This document shows positions 44,707-51,242 of a DNA stretch of 51,242 nt, piece after piece. Under the pieces are notes generated by a model. That model worked only from the letters and a program-made list of their open reading frames with translations, ran no database searches and had not been told where the DNA came from. The translations under genes and the position numbers were made by a program. Origin of the DNA: Actinoplanes subtropicus (GTDB lineage: Bacteria > Actinomycetota > Actinomycetes > Mycobacteriales > Micromonosporaceae). Location: positions 1 through 51,242 of the forward strand of contig NZ_JOJL01000049.1 in NCBI RefSeq assembly GCF_000721705.1. Direction: 5' to 3'. The number at the start of each line of letters is the position of its first letter. The stretch's first letter is position 1.

Positions 44707-45303
44707 ATGCGGATCACCAAGCGACGGGCGGAGACCCGGGCCCGGCTGCTCGACGCCGCGTTCCGGGTCTTCGCGGCCAAGGGCTTCGGCCCGGCCCGGA
44801 TCGACGACGTCTGCGAGGCGGCCGGCTACACGCGCGGCGCGTTCTACTCCAACTTCGGCACGCTCGACGAGCTGTTCTTCGCCCTCTACGACGAACGCGC
44901 CGCGATCATCGCCCGCCAGGTGACCGACGCCCTCACAACGGAGGCCACCGCGCCGATCGAGCCCTCGATCCACGCGGTCATCGCCCGCACCGCCGCGACA
45001 CTGCTGCTCGACCGCGACTGGCTCCTGGTCAAAACCGACTTCCTGCTGTACGCCGCCCGGCACCCCGAGGTGGCGACCCGCCTGGCCGCGCACCGCGCCG
45101 ACCTGCGCACCGCGATCGAGTCCCGGCTGCGCGCCGTGCAGGGCCGGCTGGCCCTCCCGCCCGGCGTCGCCGACGTGCCGGCGGCCGCCCACGCGGTGGT
45201 CGCCGCCTACGACGGAGTGACCGTCCAACTCCTGCTGGACGGCGACCTCCCCGCCGCCCGGGACTGGCTGACCCAGCTGCTGACCGCCCTGCTCGTCCGC
45301 TGA
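44707..45303 (+). CDS. TetR-family transcription regulator
   Basis: 198 residues from the ATG at 44707. The N-terminal helix-turn-helix is standard: TRARLLDAAFRVFAAKGFGPARIDDVCEAAGYTRGAFYSNFGTLDELFFALYDER. The C-terminal ligand-binding part (about 75-198) is helical and not specific. It is divergent from the FAD dehydrogenase, the usual layout for a repressor and its target. It ends 24 bases from the convergent MarR gene. Confidence 0.92.
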   Translation: MRITKRRAETRARLLDAAFRVFAAKGFGPARIDDVCEAAGYTRGAFYSNFGTLDELFFALYDERAAIIARQVTDALTTEATAPIEPSIHAVIARTAATLLLDRDWLLVKTDFLLYAARHPEVATRLAAHRADLRTAIESRLRAVQGRLALPPGVADVPAAAHAVVAAYDGVTVQLLLDGDLPAARDWLTQLLTALLVR

Positions 45304-45326
45304 CCGCCAGCACTCCTCGCGCGGCG

Positions 45327-45794
45327 TCAATCTGGACGACCAGTCGGTGGCAGGGTGTCGAAAAGGTCCACGCCGTGCGCCGCGGCGTGCGCCACCAGCA
45401 TGCCGCTGACCAGCCCGGACAGCCTCGCCCGGTCGGCCGCCGGCAGGAACTCGAGCAGCGCCGTCACGTCCGCCTCGAACTGGGCGCCGACCGTGGCCGC
45501 CAGTCGCCGGCCCGCGTCGGTGAGGCTCACCAGCACCGAGCGGCGGTCGGCGGCCGACGGGACCCGGGCGACCAACCCTCGCCGCTCGGCGCGGTCGACC
45601 AGGCCGGAGACGCTCGACTTGTCCAGCCCCAGCAGCTTGGCCAGCTCCTGCATGGTGGGCCGGCGATCACGGAGCACGCCCAGCAGCCGGGTCTGCACGA
45701 TCGACACGTCGTGCTCGGCGGCACGGCGCTCGAGCGTGCCCAGGACGAGGAACGACAGCTGAGCGAGGCCGTCGACGGGACTGAGGCTTGGCAT
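45327..45794 (-). CDS. MarR-family transcription regulator
   Basis: 155 residues from the ATG at 45794, with AGGATC about 8 bases upstream; an upstream GTG at 45830 would lie inside the operator-like repeat and is less likely. The winged helix shows TRLLGVLRDRRPTMQELAKLLGLDKSSVSGLVDRAERRGLVARVPSAADRRSVLVSLTDAG. It is divergent from a quinone-oxidoreductase-like gene, which it probably represses. Redox or phenolic ligands are common for such pairs, but there is no direct evidence here. Confidence 0.92.
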   Translation of the reverse strand: MPSLSPVDGLAQLSFLVLGTLERRAAEHDVSIVQTRLLGVLRDRRPTMQELAKLLGLDKSSVSGLVDRAERRGLVARVPSAADRRSVLVSLTDAGRRLAATVGAQFEADVTALLEFLPAADRARLSGLVSGMLVAHAAAHGVDLFDTLPPTGRPD

Positions 45795-45819
45795 GCGGAA
45801 GATCCTACTTGTTTTAGTA

Positions 45820-45855
45820 CGTGGCACCAACTACATTGGTTCGTGTCACCAACTA
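45820..45855. promoter_or_regulatory. Direct repeats between marR and the oxidoreductase gene
   Basis: CGTGGCACCAACTA (45820-45833) and CGTGTCACCAACTA (45842-45855) match in 13 of 14 positions with a period of 22 bases, about two helical turns. Each also contains TTGGT/ACCAA complementarity that can form a partial palindrome around 45826-45840. They fill the 78-base divergent gap and end 3 bases before the GGAGG site of the oxidoreductase gene. Probable MarR operator. Confidence 0.65.
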
Positions 45856-45872
45856 AATGGAGGAATCCGCAC

Positions 45873-46772
45873 ATGAAGGCCGCAGTCGTCACCTCGTACG
45901 CCGAGCCCCCGCACTACCAGGATTTCGCGGTGCCCCAGCCGCGCGACGGCGAGATCACCCTCGACGTGGTCGCCGTCGGCCTGCACCCCCGCACCCGCAG
46001 CGGCGCGGCCGGTCAGCACTACACGAGCAGCGGAAAGCTGCCGATGATCCCGGGCGTCGACGGCGTGGGCCGCCGCGCCGACGGCAGGCTGGTCTACTTC
46101 GTCGCCGAGGACGACGTGATCGGCACCATGGCCGAGCGGGTGGCGGTCGACCCGCGCCGCACGATCGAACTGCCCGCGGGCGCCGACCCGGCCCGGATCG
46201 CCGCGGCGATGAACCCGGCGATGTCCTCCTGGGTCGCGCTGCGCCGCCGGGTGCCGCTCCGGCCCGGGCAGAGCGTGCTGGTCCTCGGCGCGGCCGGGAA
46301 CGCCGGGTCGATGGCCATGCGCATCGCCAAGCTGCTGGGCGCCGGCGAGGTGCTCGGCGCCGCACGCCGCCCCGGCGACGGCCTGCTCGCCCTCGACGAG
46401 GTGGCCAAGGCCGCCGAGGTCGACCTGGTCCTCGACTACCTGTGGGGCGAGCCGGCCCAGGAGGCGATCGTGGCGATCCTGACCGACCGGGCCGACCGCG
46501 GCCGCGAGCTGAACTGGGTGCAGATCGGCTCGGTCGCCGGGCCGACCGTCCAGCTGCCGTCGGCGGCTCTGCGCTCGGCGAATTTCCGGCTGCAGGGCAA
46601 CGGGCAGGGCGCGGTCTCGGCCCGGGCGTATCTGTCCGAGTTGCCGGCCCTGATCGACGAGATCGGGCGGGGCACGATCGCGATCGCGCCCCGCCCGGTT
46701 CCGCTGTCCGACGTCGAGCGGGCGTGGGCCCACCAGGACGCGCCGGGCGAGCGTACGGTCCTGATTCCCTGA
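45873..46772 (+). CDS. Zinc-free MDR-family (quinone-oxidoreductase-like) dehydrogenase
   Basis: 299 residues from the ATG at 45873, with GGAGG 9 bases upstream. The N-terminal GroES-like part (MKAAVVTSYAEPPHYQDFAVP, GKLPMIPGVDGVGRR) lacks zinc ligands. The nucleotide motif is VLVLGAAGNAGSMAMRIAKLLGA. This fits the quinone oxidoreductase branch of the medium-chain dehydrogenase superfamily and probably reduces a quinone or enone with NADPH. Regulated by the divergent MarR gene, in a stress- or phenolic-response arrangement. Convergent with the alginate lyase, 6 bases apart. Confidence 0.9.
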   Translation: MKAAVVTSYAEPPHYQDFAVPQPRDGEITLDVVAVGLHPRTRSGAAGQHYTSSGKLPMIPGVDGVGRRADGRLVYFVAEDDVIGTMAERVAVDPRRTIELPAGADPARIAAAMNPAMSSWVALRRRVPLRPGQSVLVLGAAGNAGSMAMRIAKLLGAGEVLGAARRPGDGLLALDEVAKAAEVDLVLDYLWGEPAQEAIVAILTDRADRGRELNWVQIGSVAGPTVQLPSAALRSANFRLQGNGQGAVSARAYLSELPALIDEIGRGTIAIAPRPVPLSDVERAWAHQDAPGERTVLIP

Positions 46773-46778
46773 GCGGAC

Positions 46779-47954
46779 TCAGGCCGGGTTGTCGGCGTGG
46801 GTCAGGGTTTCCCAGGCGGCCATATGGTTGTCCGTCCCCTGCGGCCGGTGCGACTCGGTGTACTGCTGCGAGTTCGCCATGGCGATCCCGAGCCGGTTGT
46901 GCAGCGCGTTGAACGCCACCTCGGTGACCGGCCCGAGCCCCTTGTTCACCTTGCCGCCGCAGATGGTCGACGGCACCGCGGCCCCGTTCTCGAACTTCGC
47001 GTGGAAGCCGAGCGCCTGCCGCATCCGCTCCTGCAGCGACGGCCACAGGTCGCCGCCCTGGATCCGGGTGGTCTCCGCGACGTGGCTGATCGCCGAGATG
47101 CCGTAGCCGGTGTGCCCGAAGTCCCGGCACGTCTCCTGGGCCAGCCCGTCGACGAAGGTGCTCTGCCCGTGCCAGTAGGTGACCAGCTCGCTGGGCGTGT
47201 TCACGCTGCCGGTCGGCGGATACTTCGGCTGCGCGCCGTCGGCCGAGAGATAGATGTAGGCCGCCGCCCGCGCCTTGAACTTGGCGATCGCCCGGTCGTA
47301 GCTCGCCCGGTCGTCGAGGAACACCGAGATCCCGACGGCGGCCTCCATCATCGACAGCTCCCAGTTGCCGTTGCCGCCGCTCCCGACGATCACCACCGGC
47401 AGGTAGACGGTGCGCAGCATGGTCGCGAACCGGGCCTGGTTCGGCCAGCTGGAGTAGGTGTACTTGATGATCTCGGCGGCCCGCGGCCAGACCGACCCGG
47501 CCCATCCGGTCTGCAGCGGAGCGTTGCTGTTCGTGTGGTTCTTGATGGTGGCCGACCAGGCGTCCATCAGCGCGATCGACTTCCTCGCGTACGCCGCGTT
47601 GCCGCTCAGATACCAGGCCAGCGCGTCGGTGTAGGCGGCGATCGCGTCGCCGCGCTCGTCGGTGCAGCCGTTGTTCGGGTTGGAGTAGGAGCCGCACTCG
47701 ACCGTCGCCCGCGGCTTGGGGGTGCGCGAGAGCGAGGCGTACGGGCTGGCCAGCATCTGGTTGTACGCGGCCAGCCAGGGCTGGGCCTTGGCGGCGACCC
47801 GGCCCTTGACGAAGTCGAGCTGGGTCCGGCTCACCAGGACGCCGGGGTGGTTGAACTTGATCGGCGCGGCATCGGCGGTCACGAGGTGGACACCGAAGGC
47901 CGCGACCCCCGCCACGAGGGCGAGGAAGGCCGCCAGAAGGGCGCGTCTGCGCAT
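46779..47954 (-). CDS. Secreted alginate lyase family protein
   Basis: 391 residues. Signal peptide at 1-29 (RRRALLAAFLALVAGVAAFG ... TADA). The body matches the alginate lyase (PF05426) fold: HPGVLVSRTQLDFVKGRV, DAWSATIKNHTNSNAPLQTGWAGSVWPRAAEII, GNGNWELSMMEAAVGISVFL and GRDFGHTGYGISAISHVAETT-like segments (here CRDFGHTGYG). The conserved Asn, His and Tyr positions of the family appear in NHTN, GHTGYG and YWHGQ. It degrades an acidic polysaccharide by beta-elimination; the real substrate may differ from alginate. Its upstream region shares two words with the chitinase gene. Confidence 0.88.
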   Translation of the reverse strand: MRRRALLAAFLALVAGVAAFGVHLVTADAAPIKFNHPGVLVSRTQLDFVKGRVAAKAQPWLAAYNQMLASPYASLSRTPKPRATVECGSYSNPNNGCTDERGDAIAAYTDALAWYLSGNAAYARKSIALMDAWSATIKNHTNSNAPLQTGWAGSVWPRAAEIIKYTYSSWPNQARFATMLRTVYLPVVIVGSGGNGNWELSMMEAAVGISVFLDDRASYDRAIAKFKARAAAYIYLSADGAQPKYPPTGSVNTPSELVTYWHGQSTFVDGLAQETCRDFGHTGYGISAISHVAETTRIQGGDLWPSLQERMRQALGFHAKFENGAAVPSTICGGKVNKGLGPVTEVAFNALHNRLGIAMANSQQYTESHRPQGTDNHMAAWETLTHADNPA

Positions 47955-47995
47955 GGGGATGTCTCCCGGGTGGGGATGGGAAAACCGGAAAGTGG

Positions 47996-48062
47996 CTTAA
48001 CAGTTCTCGCCGACAACCACCCGGTCAAGCCATGCTCCATCGACTTAAGTATTTGTAAATAT
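47996..48062 (-). promoter_or_regulatory. Candidate control region of the alginate lyase gene
   Basis: On the minus strand ATATTTACAAAT (48062-48051) is followed by GAACTGTTAAG (48006-47996), 42 bases before the start codon. Both words recur before the chitinase gene near 1.9 kb, in reversed order. The AT-rich word has perfect TATTT/AAATA half-sites. Likely binding sites of a common regulator of secreted polysaccharide enzymes; inferred. Confidence 0.4.
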
Positions 48063-48108
48063 TCCGAACCGATCACAGCGGGCAACACGTCCTAGGAGGC
48101 TAGGCATC

Positions 48109-48503
48109 TTGGCCTGGACGACGATGGTGACCATGCCCATCGGCCGCCTCCACCACGTGATCCTCGACTGCCCCGACCCCGTAGCCCTGGCCGCCTTCTA
48201 CCGCGACCTGCTGGGCCACCCGATCACCTACACCGACGGGGACTTCGCCGTGGTGGCCCCAACGACCACACCTCCGGCATCGCCTTCCAGCGCTCCCCCG
48301 GCCACCGCCCACCCACCTGGCCCGACCCGGCGATCCCCCAGCAGATCCACTTCGACGTCATGGTCGACGACCTCCATACGGCCCACGACCAGGTCCTCGC
48401 CCTGGGCGCCACGCCCCTGAGCGGCGACCGCGTCTACGCCGACCCGGCCGGCCACCCCTTCTGCCTGATCCCCCGCCCCGGATGGGCACCCCCGGTCGGC
48501 TGA
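48109..48503 (+). pseudogene. VOC (glyoxalase-like) family gene with a frameshift
   Basis: The first frame begins at TTG 48109, 9 bases after AGGAGG, and reads PIGRLHHVILDCPDPVALAAFYRDLLGHPI ... DGDFAVVA. At the CCCC run near 48257-48260 homology jumps to another frame, which reads NDHTSGIAFQRSPGH, TWPDPAIPQQIHFDVMVDD, LALGATPLSGDRVYADPAGHPFCLIPRPGWAPPVG and stops at 48503. Together they make a complete VOC protein of about 130 residues; a single missing base explains the break. Either a recent inactivating deletion or a sequencing error in the C run. The 157 bases after it hold no gene I recognise. Confidence 0.85.
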
Positions 48504-48660
48504 CCGGCCCGGATCGCCCGGAGCTCAGCCGCCGTCTCGCCGGGTCGAGCGCGAGTGCCATCCAGCGGCCGCCAAAGGATGCGAGCACGACGAGGATCCG
48601 CCCTCAGCTGTCGAGCACCGGTGTCATAGCGCAAGCTTACACAGGACAAGCACGGGCGTC

Positions 48661-48697
48661 GTAGACAGTGTCTACTCGCTCTGGTAGACAGTGTCTA
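48661..48697. promoter_or_regulatory. Two tandem palindromic operators of the tetR-plsC operon
   Basis: GTAGACAGTGTCTAC (48661-48675) is a perfect palindrome around a central G; TAGACAGTGTCTA recurs at 48685-48697, 23 bases further on. The last A of the second copy is the first base of the TetR start codon. A dimer of the encoded repressor probably binds each copy, the second one covering the translation start, which implies a leaderless or very short-leader mRNA. Confidence 0.85.
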
Positions 48698-49236
48698 TGC
48701 AAAGCGACGTGGAAGCGCGCCTCGTGGCAGCGGGCGTGGAGCTGCTCGCCGAGGCCGGGACGGATGCGCTCTCGCTGCGGGAGATCGCTCGCCGCGCCGG
48801 GGTTTCGCACGGGGCGCCGCGCCGCTACTTTCCGACCCATCAGGCGCTGCTCGCCGCCATCGCGCGGGAGGGGTACCGCAAGCTCGGCCGCCTGGTCGCC
48901 GAGACGATCGGGGAGGCCGGCGCGGACCCGCGGGAGGCGTTGCTCGCGCTCGGCCGGCGCTATGTCGAGTTCGCGCGTGACGAACCCGGCATGTTCGCCC
49001 TCATGTTCCGGCACGACCTGCTGCGCGGGAACAACATCGGACTCCGGGACGAGAGCACGCCTCTCTTCGGCGTACTCGAAAGGCTTTTGCAACCCACGGC
49101 CAACGCCGCGGCGCTCTGGGCGGCCCTGCACGGGATCGCGCAGCTCTGGCACTGGGGAACGCTGCAGGTGGTGACCGGTCTGGACACGCCGGAGCCGCTG
49201 CTGGTCGCCGCCGTCGACGCGCACCTGGAAGGCTGA
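48697..49236 (+). CDS. TetR-family transcription regulator
   Basis: 179 residues from the ATG at 48697; a GTG 6 bases earlier is possible. The DNA-binding part is VEARLVAAGVELLAEAGTDALSLREIARRAGVSHGAPRRYFPTHQALLAAIAREGY. The C-terminal half (FARDEPGMFALMFRHDLL ... LWAALHGIAQLWHWGTL) matches TetR proteins with a WHG-type ligand domain. It is followed after one base by an acyltransferase gene, so the regulator and a lipid-synthesis gene form one operon, probably self-repressed through the two operators. A fatty-acyl ligand is plausible. Confidence 0.93.
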   Translation: MQSDVEARLVAAGVELLAEAGTDALSLREIARRAGVSHGAPRRYFPTHQALLAAIAREGYRKLGRLVAETIGEAGADPREALLALGRRYVEFARDEPGMFALMFRHDLLRGNNIGLRDESTPLFGVLERLLQPTANAAALWAALHGIAQLWHWGTLQVVTGLDTPEPLLVAAVDAHLEG

Positions 49237-49237
49237 C

Positions 49238-49909
49238 GTGCACCTCTCCCCGATGCTCCGGCCGGTCCTGCTGCCGCTGTCCCGGCTCGCCTTCCGGCCC
49301 GAGGTGCACGGCGCCGGGAACGTGCCGCGGGTCGGCCCGGTCATCCTCGCCGCCAACCACCTGTCGTTCGTGGACAGCTTCCTCATCCCGCTGGTCACGC
49401 CGCGTCGGGTGTCGTTCCTGGCCAAGGAGGAGTACTTCCGCGCGGGCAACCCCAGGCAGTGGGTCACCCGCGCGTTCATCGAGGGCATCGACGCGATCCC
49501 GGTGCCCCGCGGCGGCTACCGGGCGGCGCAGGAGTCGCTCGAGGCCGCGCTGCGGGTGCTGGAGGGCGGCGGAGCGTTCGGCATCCACCCGGAGGGCAGC
49601 CGCTCGCGGGACGGCCGGTTGTATCGCGGGCGAACCGGCGTGGCCTGGCTCGCGATCGCCTCGGGCGCGCCGGTGGTGCCGGTGGCGCTGCTCGGCACCG
49701 ACCGGATCCAGCCGGTCGGCGCCCGCCTGCCGAAACCGGGCAAGCTGGTGGTCCGGTTCGGCGAGCCGATGATCTTTCCAAGGCCGGCGGACGGCCGGCT
49801 CGCCCCGGCCCGGCGCGCGGCGACCGACCGCATCATGGCCGCGATCGCCGAGCTCTCCGGTCAGGAAGTGGCGCCCGGCTACAACGAGCTCTCCTCGGGC
49901 GGAATCTAG
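49238..49909 (+). CDS. plsC: 1-acyl-sn-glycerol-3-phosphate acyltransferase family protein
   Basis: 223 residues from a GTG one base after the TetR stop. The PlsC motifs are NHLSFVDS (HxxxxD catalytic pair), FLAKEEYFRAG, AIPVPRGG and the phosphate-binding HPEGSRSRDGRLYRGRTGVAWLA. It transfers an acyl chain to lysophosphatidate, or a related acceptor, at the membrane. Co-transcription with a TetR gene suggests control by acyl chains or membrane state. The stop codon TAG shares three bases with the stop of the convergent gene. Confidence 0.9.
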   Translation: MHLSPMLRPVLLPLSRLAFRPEVHGAGNVPRVGPVILAANHLSFVDSFLIPLVTPRRVSFLAKEEYFRAGNPRQWVTRAFIEGIDAIPVPRGGYRAAQESLEAALRVLEGGGAFGIHPEGSRSRDGRLYRGRTGVAWLAIASGAPVVPVALLGTDRIQPVGARLPKPGKLVVRFGEPMIFPRPADGRLAPARRAATDRIMAAIAELSGQEVAPGYNELSSGGI

Positions 49910-50829
49910 AGGCCGAGCATCGGCGCGGCGGCTCGGCGCCGGGCGGTGTCGCCGAGGATGTCGGTGGAGTCGACGGCCTGGTCGATCGTGCCGGGCAGAT
50001 GCACACCGACCCGGTCGAGGAGGCCACGCAGCACCGGGTCGGCGATCTCCGCGGCCAGCGCGGTCGTGAACCGGTCGGCGAAGAGTACGTGGCTGTCCCT
50101 GGTGTAGTACCGGCGCGGCGAAGGGTCCAGCGGCGGGCACAGGCCGAGCTCGTTGGTGGCCGCGGCGAGCAGGCTCCCGGCCGTACCGATCATCGCCTCC
50201 CGCTCCCGCCAGGTCTGCGCGCTGAGCGCACCGGCCAGCGGTGGGTTCAGCCGGGCGGCGAGCTTCAGCTCACCGAAACCCTTCCCCAACCATTTGCCGT
50301 ACGGGGCCCAGCGCCGTTCCGCCAGAAACGCCAGTCGCATCAGTTCCCGGACGAGCCGGGCGGCCAGCACGCGGGAGCCCAGGTCGTCCCCGGTCGAGCC
50401 GGCCCGCGCGACGAACGACTCCTCCTGCCGCACCTTGAGCCAGCCGGCCGCGAGCGCGTAGCGCCACACGTCGTCGGGATACCAGGCGAGCGCCGCCCGC
50501 CGCCGGGCGAGCTCGCCGTCAGGATCGTGGAAGACCGCGCCGCGGGTCAGGCTCGCCAGGATCTGGGTGGGCGTCAGCAGCCAGTCGGCGACCGTCATCC
50601 CGCCGAGCGGGTCGACGCCCAGCCAGGCGGTGAAGAACTCGCCCACCGTCTCCCGGCCGGGGTAGAAGATCTGCACCCGCTCGCCGAAGTCGTGATCGGG
50701 CGACACCTCGTCGTCGTACCCCAGCACCTCGGACCCGGGCCCGAGCAGCGCCGCCGCATGCGGCACCCCGGCCAGGCCGGGCGCCACCGACGACAGGTAG
50801 TAGCGGCGGGAGATCTCGATGCCGTTCAT
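49906..50829 (-). CDS. DUF4037 domain protein (nucleotidyltransferase-like)
   Basis: 307 residues from the ATG at 50829. The sequence fits DUF4037 proteins: EISRRYYLSSVAPGLAG, GYDDEVSPDHDFGERVQIFYP (a D-x-D pair like a nucleotidyltransferase active site), LTPTQILASLTRGAVFHDPDGELARRRAALAWYPDDVWRYALAAGW and the C-terminal RDSHVLFADRFTTALAAEI. Activity is not established for the family. Standalone gene; it ends inside the CTAG that also ends plsC. Confidence 0.88.
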   Translation of the reverse strand: MNGIEISRRYYLSSVAPGLAGVPHAAALLGPGSEVLGYDDEVSPDHDFGERVQIFYPGRETVGEFFTAWLGVDPLGGMTVADWLLTPTQILASLTRGAVFHDPDGELARRRAALAWYPDDVWRYALAAGWLKVRQEESFVARAGSTGDDLGSRVLAARLVRELMRLAFLAERRWAPYGKWLGKGFGELKLAARLNPPLAGALSAQTWREREAMIGTAGSLLAAATNELGLCPPLDPSPRRYYTRDSHVLFADRFTTALAAEIADPVLRGLLDRVGVHLPGTIDQAVDSTDILGDTARRRAAAPMLGL

Positions 50830-50958
50830 GGCACCAAGACCTATCAGACCGCACAACGGGTGTGTCTTCGGTTGCGAACCGGAGTGAAGCGTCAGTGATC
50901 GCACCCGCATGACCGATCTGTCCGGCCGACGCCCGTCCACGACATCAGGCAGAGGTCC

Positions 50959-51242
50959 CATGAAGAGCTTCTCGTTCGGAAGGCGCCTCGCGGCGGTCGC
51001 GGCCGCCACCTCGCTCGCGCTCCTGGGCCCGGCCACCGCCGCGGGCGCCGAACCCGTCGCCGAGCCGGGTCAGGCCGGGCCGGGTCAGGCCGGGCCAGGT
51101 CAGGCCGGGCCAGGTCAGGCCGGGCCAGGTCAGGCCGGGCCAGGTCAGGCCGGGCCGGGTCAGGCCGGGCCAGGTCAGGCCGGGCCGGGTCAGGCCGGGC
51201 CAGGTCAGGCCGGGCCGGGTCAGGCCGGGCCAGGTCAGGCCG
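50959..51242 (+). CDS. Secreted PGQAG pentapeptide-repeat protein, 3' end outside window
   Basis: The ATG at 50959 follows AGAGG. Residues 1-30 form a signal peptide (MKSFSFGRRLAAVAAATSLA ... ATAAGA). After EPVAEP-type sequence the chain becomes a strict PGQAG repeat from base 51065 to the window edge, about 12 units, with no stop. Such a low-complexity, Pro/Gly-rich sequence is expected to be flexible and exported, like elastin-type or spacer segments of wall proteins. The C-terminal part, which would show anchoring, is not in the window. Confidence 0.75.
51065..51242 (+). repeat. Tandem 15-bp repeat encoding PGQAG
   Basis: Twelve consecutive units of a 15-base repeat; every unit is identical except the third base of the Pro codon. 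The Pro codons read CCG, CCG, CCA x4, then CCG/CCA alternating three times, so the last six units form a 30-base higher-order repeat. The array continues past the window edge. Confidence 0.95.

Noticed and set aside
51065..51242. Possible CRISPR array at the right edge
   Set aside because: Units are contiguous 15-base repeats without spacers and are in frame behind a signal peptide.

Overview
The window looks like a chromosomal segment of a high-GC actinomycete, most likely Micromonosporaceae (Actinoplanes-like). This rests on strong G/C bias at codon third positions, Streptomyces/Micromonospora-type families (SigE-family ECF sigma, DUF6343, MmyB remnant, VIT-VWA with MerR, ABC-2 exporters), many secreted polysaccharide-active enzymes and possible leaderless starts. 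The placement is inferred from protein style, not from a marker gene. No tRNA, rRNA, CRISPR array, complete transposon or secondary-metabolite megasynthase was seen.

Layout. 1-1.9 kb: gene debris, then a GH18 chitinase cut off just before its last active-site segment. 2-9.2 kb: a 13-repeat WD-like propeller protein, two divergent membrane proteins, a GH114 enzyme, a SigE-type sigma/anti-sigma pair and an MmyB fragment. 9.2-13.3 kb: a SHOCT membrane protein, a three-gene ABC-2 exporter and a small membrane protein. 13.3-14 kb: probable gene decay. 14-18.9 kb: winged-helix protein, pgi and a GT39 glycosyltransferase. 18.9-26 kb: benE, an NB-ARC/LuxR regulator, aldehyde dehydrogenase, XylB-like aryl-alcohol dehydrogenase and an esterase, which read as one aromatic-compound uptake and oxidation unit.

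26-29 kb: an ECF42-type sigma factor fused to a truncated, catalytically broken tyrosine-integrase-like domain, its DGPF partner, and a divergent DUF998 gene, separated by a 72-bp imperfect palindrome. 29-33.3 kb: a PAS-GGDEF-EAL c-di-GMP enzyme, an unlisted 18-residue lysine-rich micro-ORF with its own ribosome-binding site and hairpin, and a GEMM-like (c-di-GMP-I-like) candidate leader in front of a membrane dipeptidase. 33.6-40 kb: DUF6343, a secreted metalloprotease, a cyclase-family protein and a MerR/VIT-VWA operon behind a perfect 27-bp palindrome. 40-48 kb: secreted S33 hydrolase, ricin-lectin membrane protein, FAD dehydrogenase/TetR pair, MarR/oxidoreductase pair and a secreted alginate lyase. 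48-51.2 kb: frameshifted VOC gene, TetR-plsC operon with two tandem operators, a DUF4037 protein, and at the right edge a secreted protein made of PGQAG pentapeptide repeats that leaves the window.

The recurring theme is small local control circuits: at least five regulator genes sit next to a target and share a visible palindrome or direct repeat. The strongest candidates for something undescribed are the sigma-integrase chimera with its mirrored control region, and the c-di-GMP enzyme/micro-ORF/GEMM-like leader cluster.
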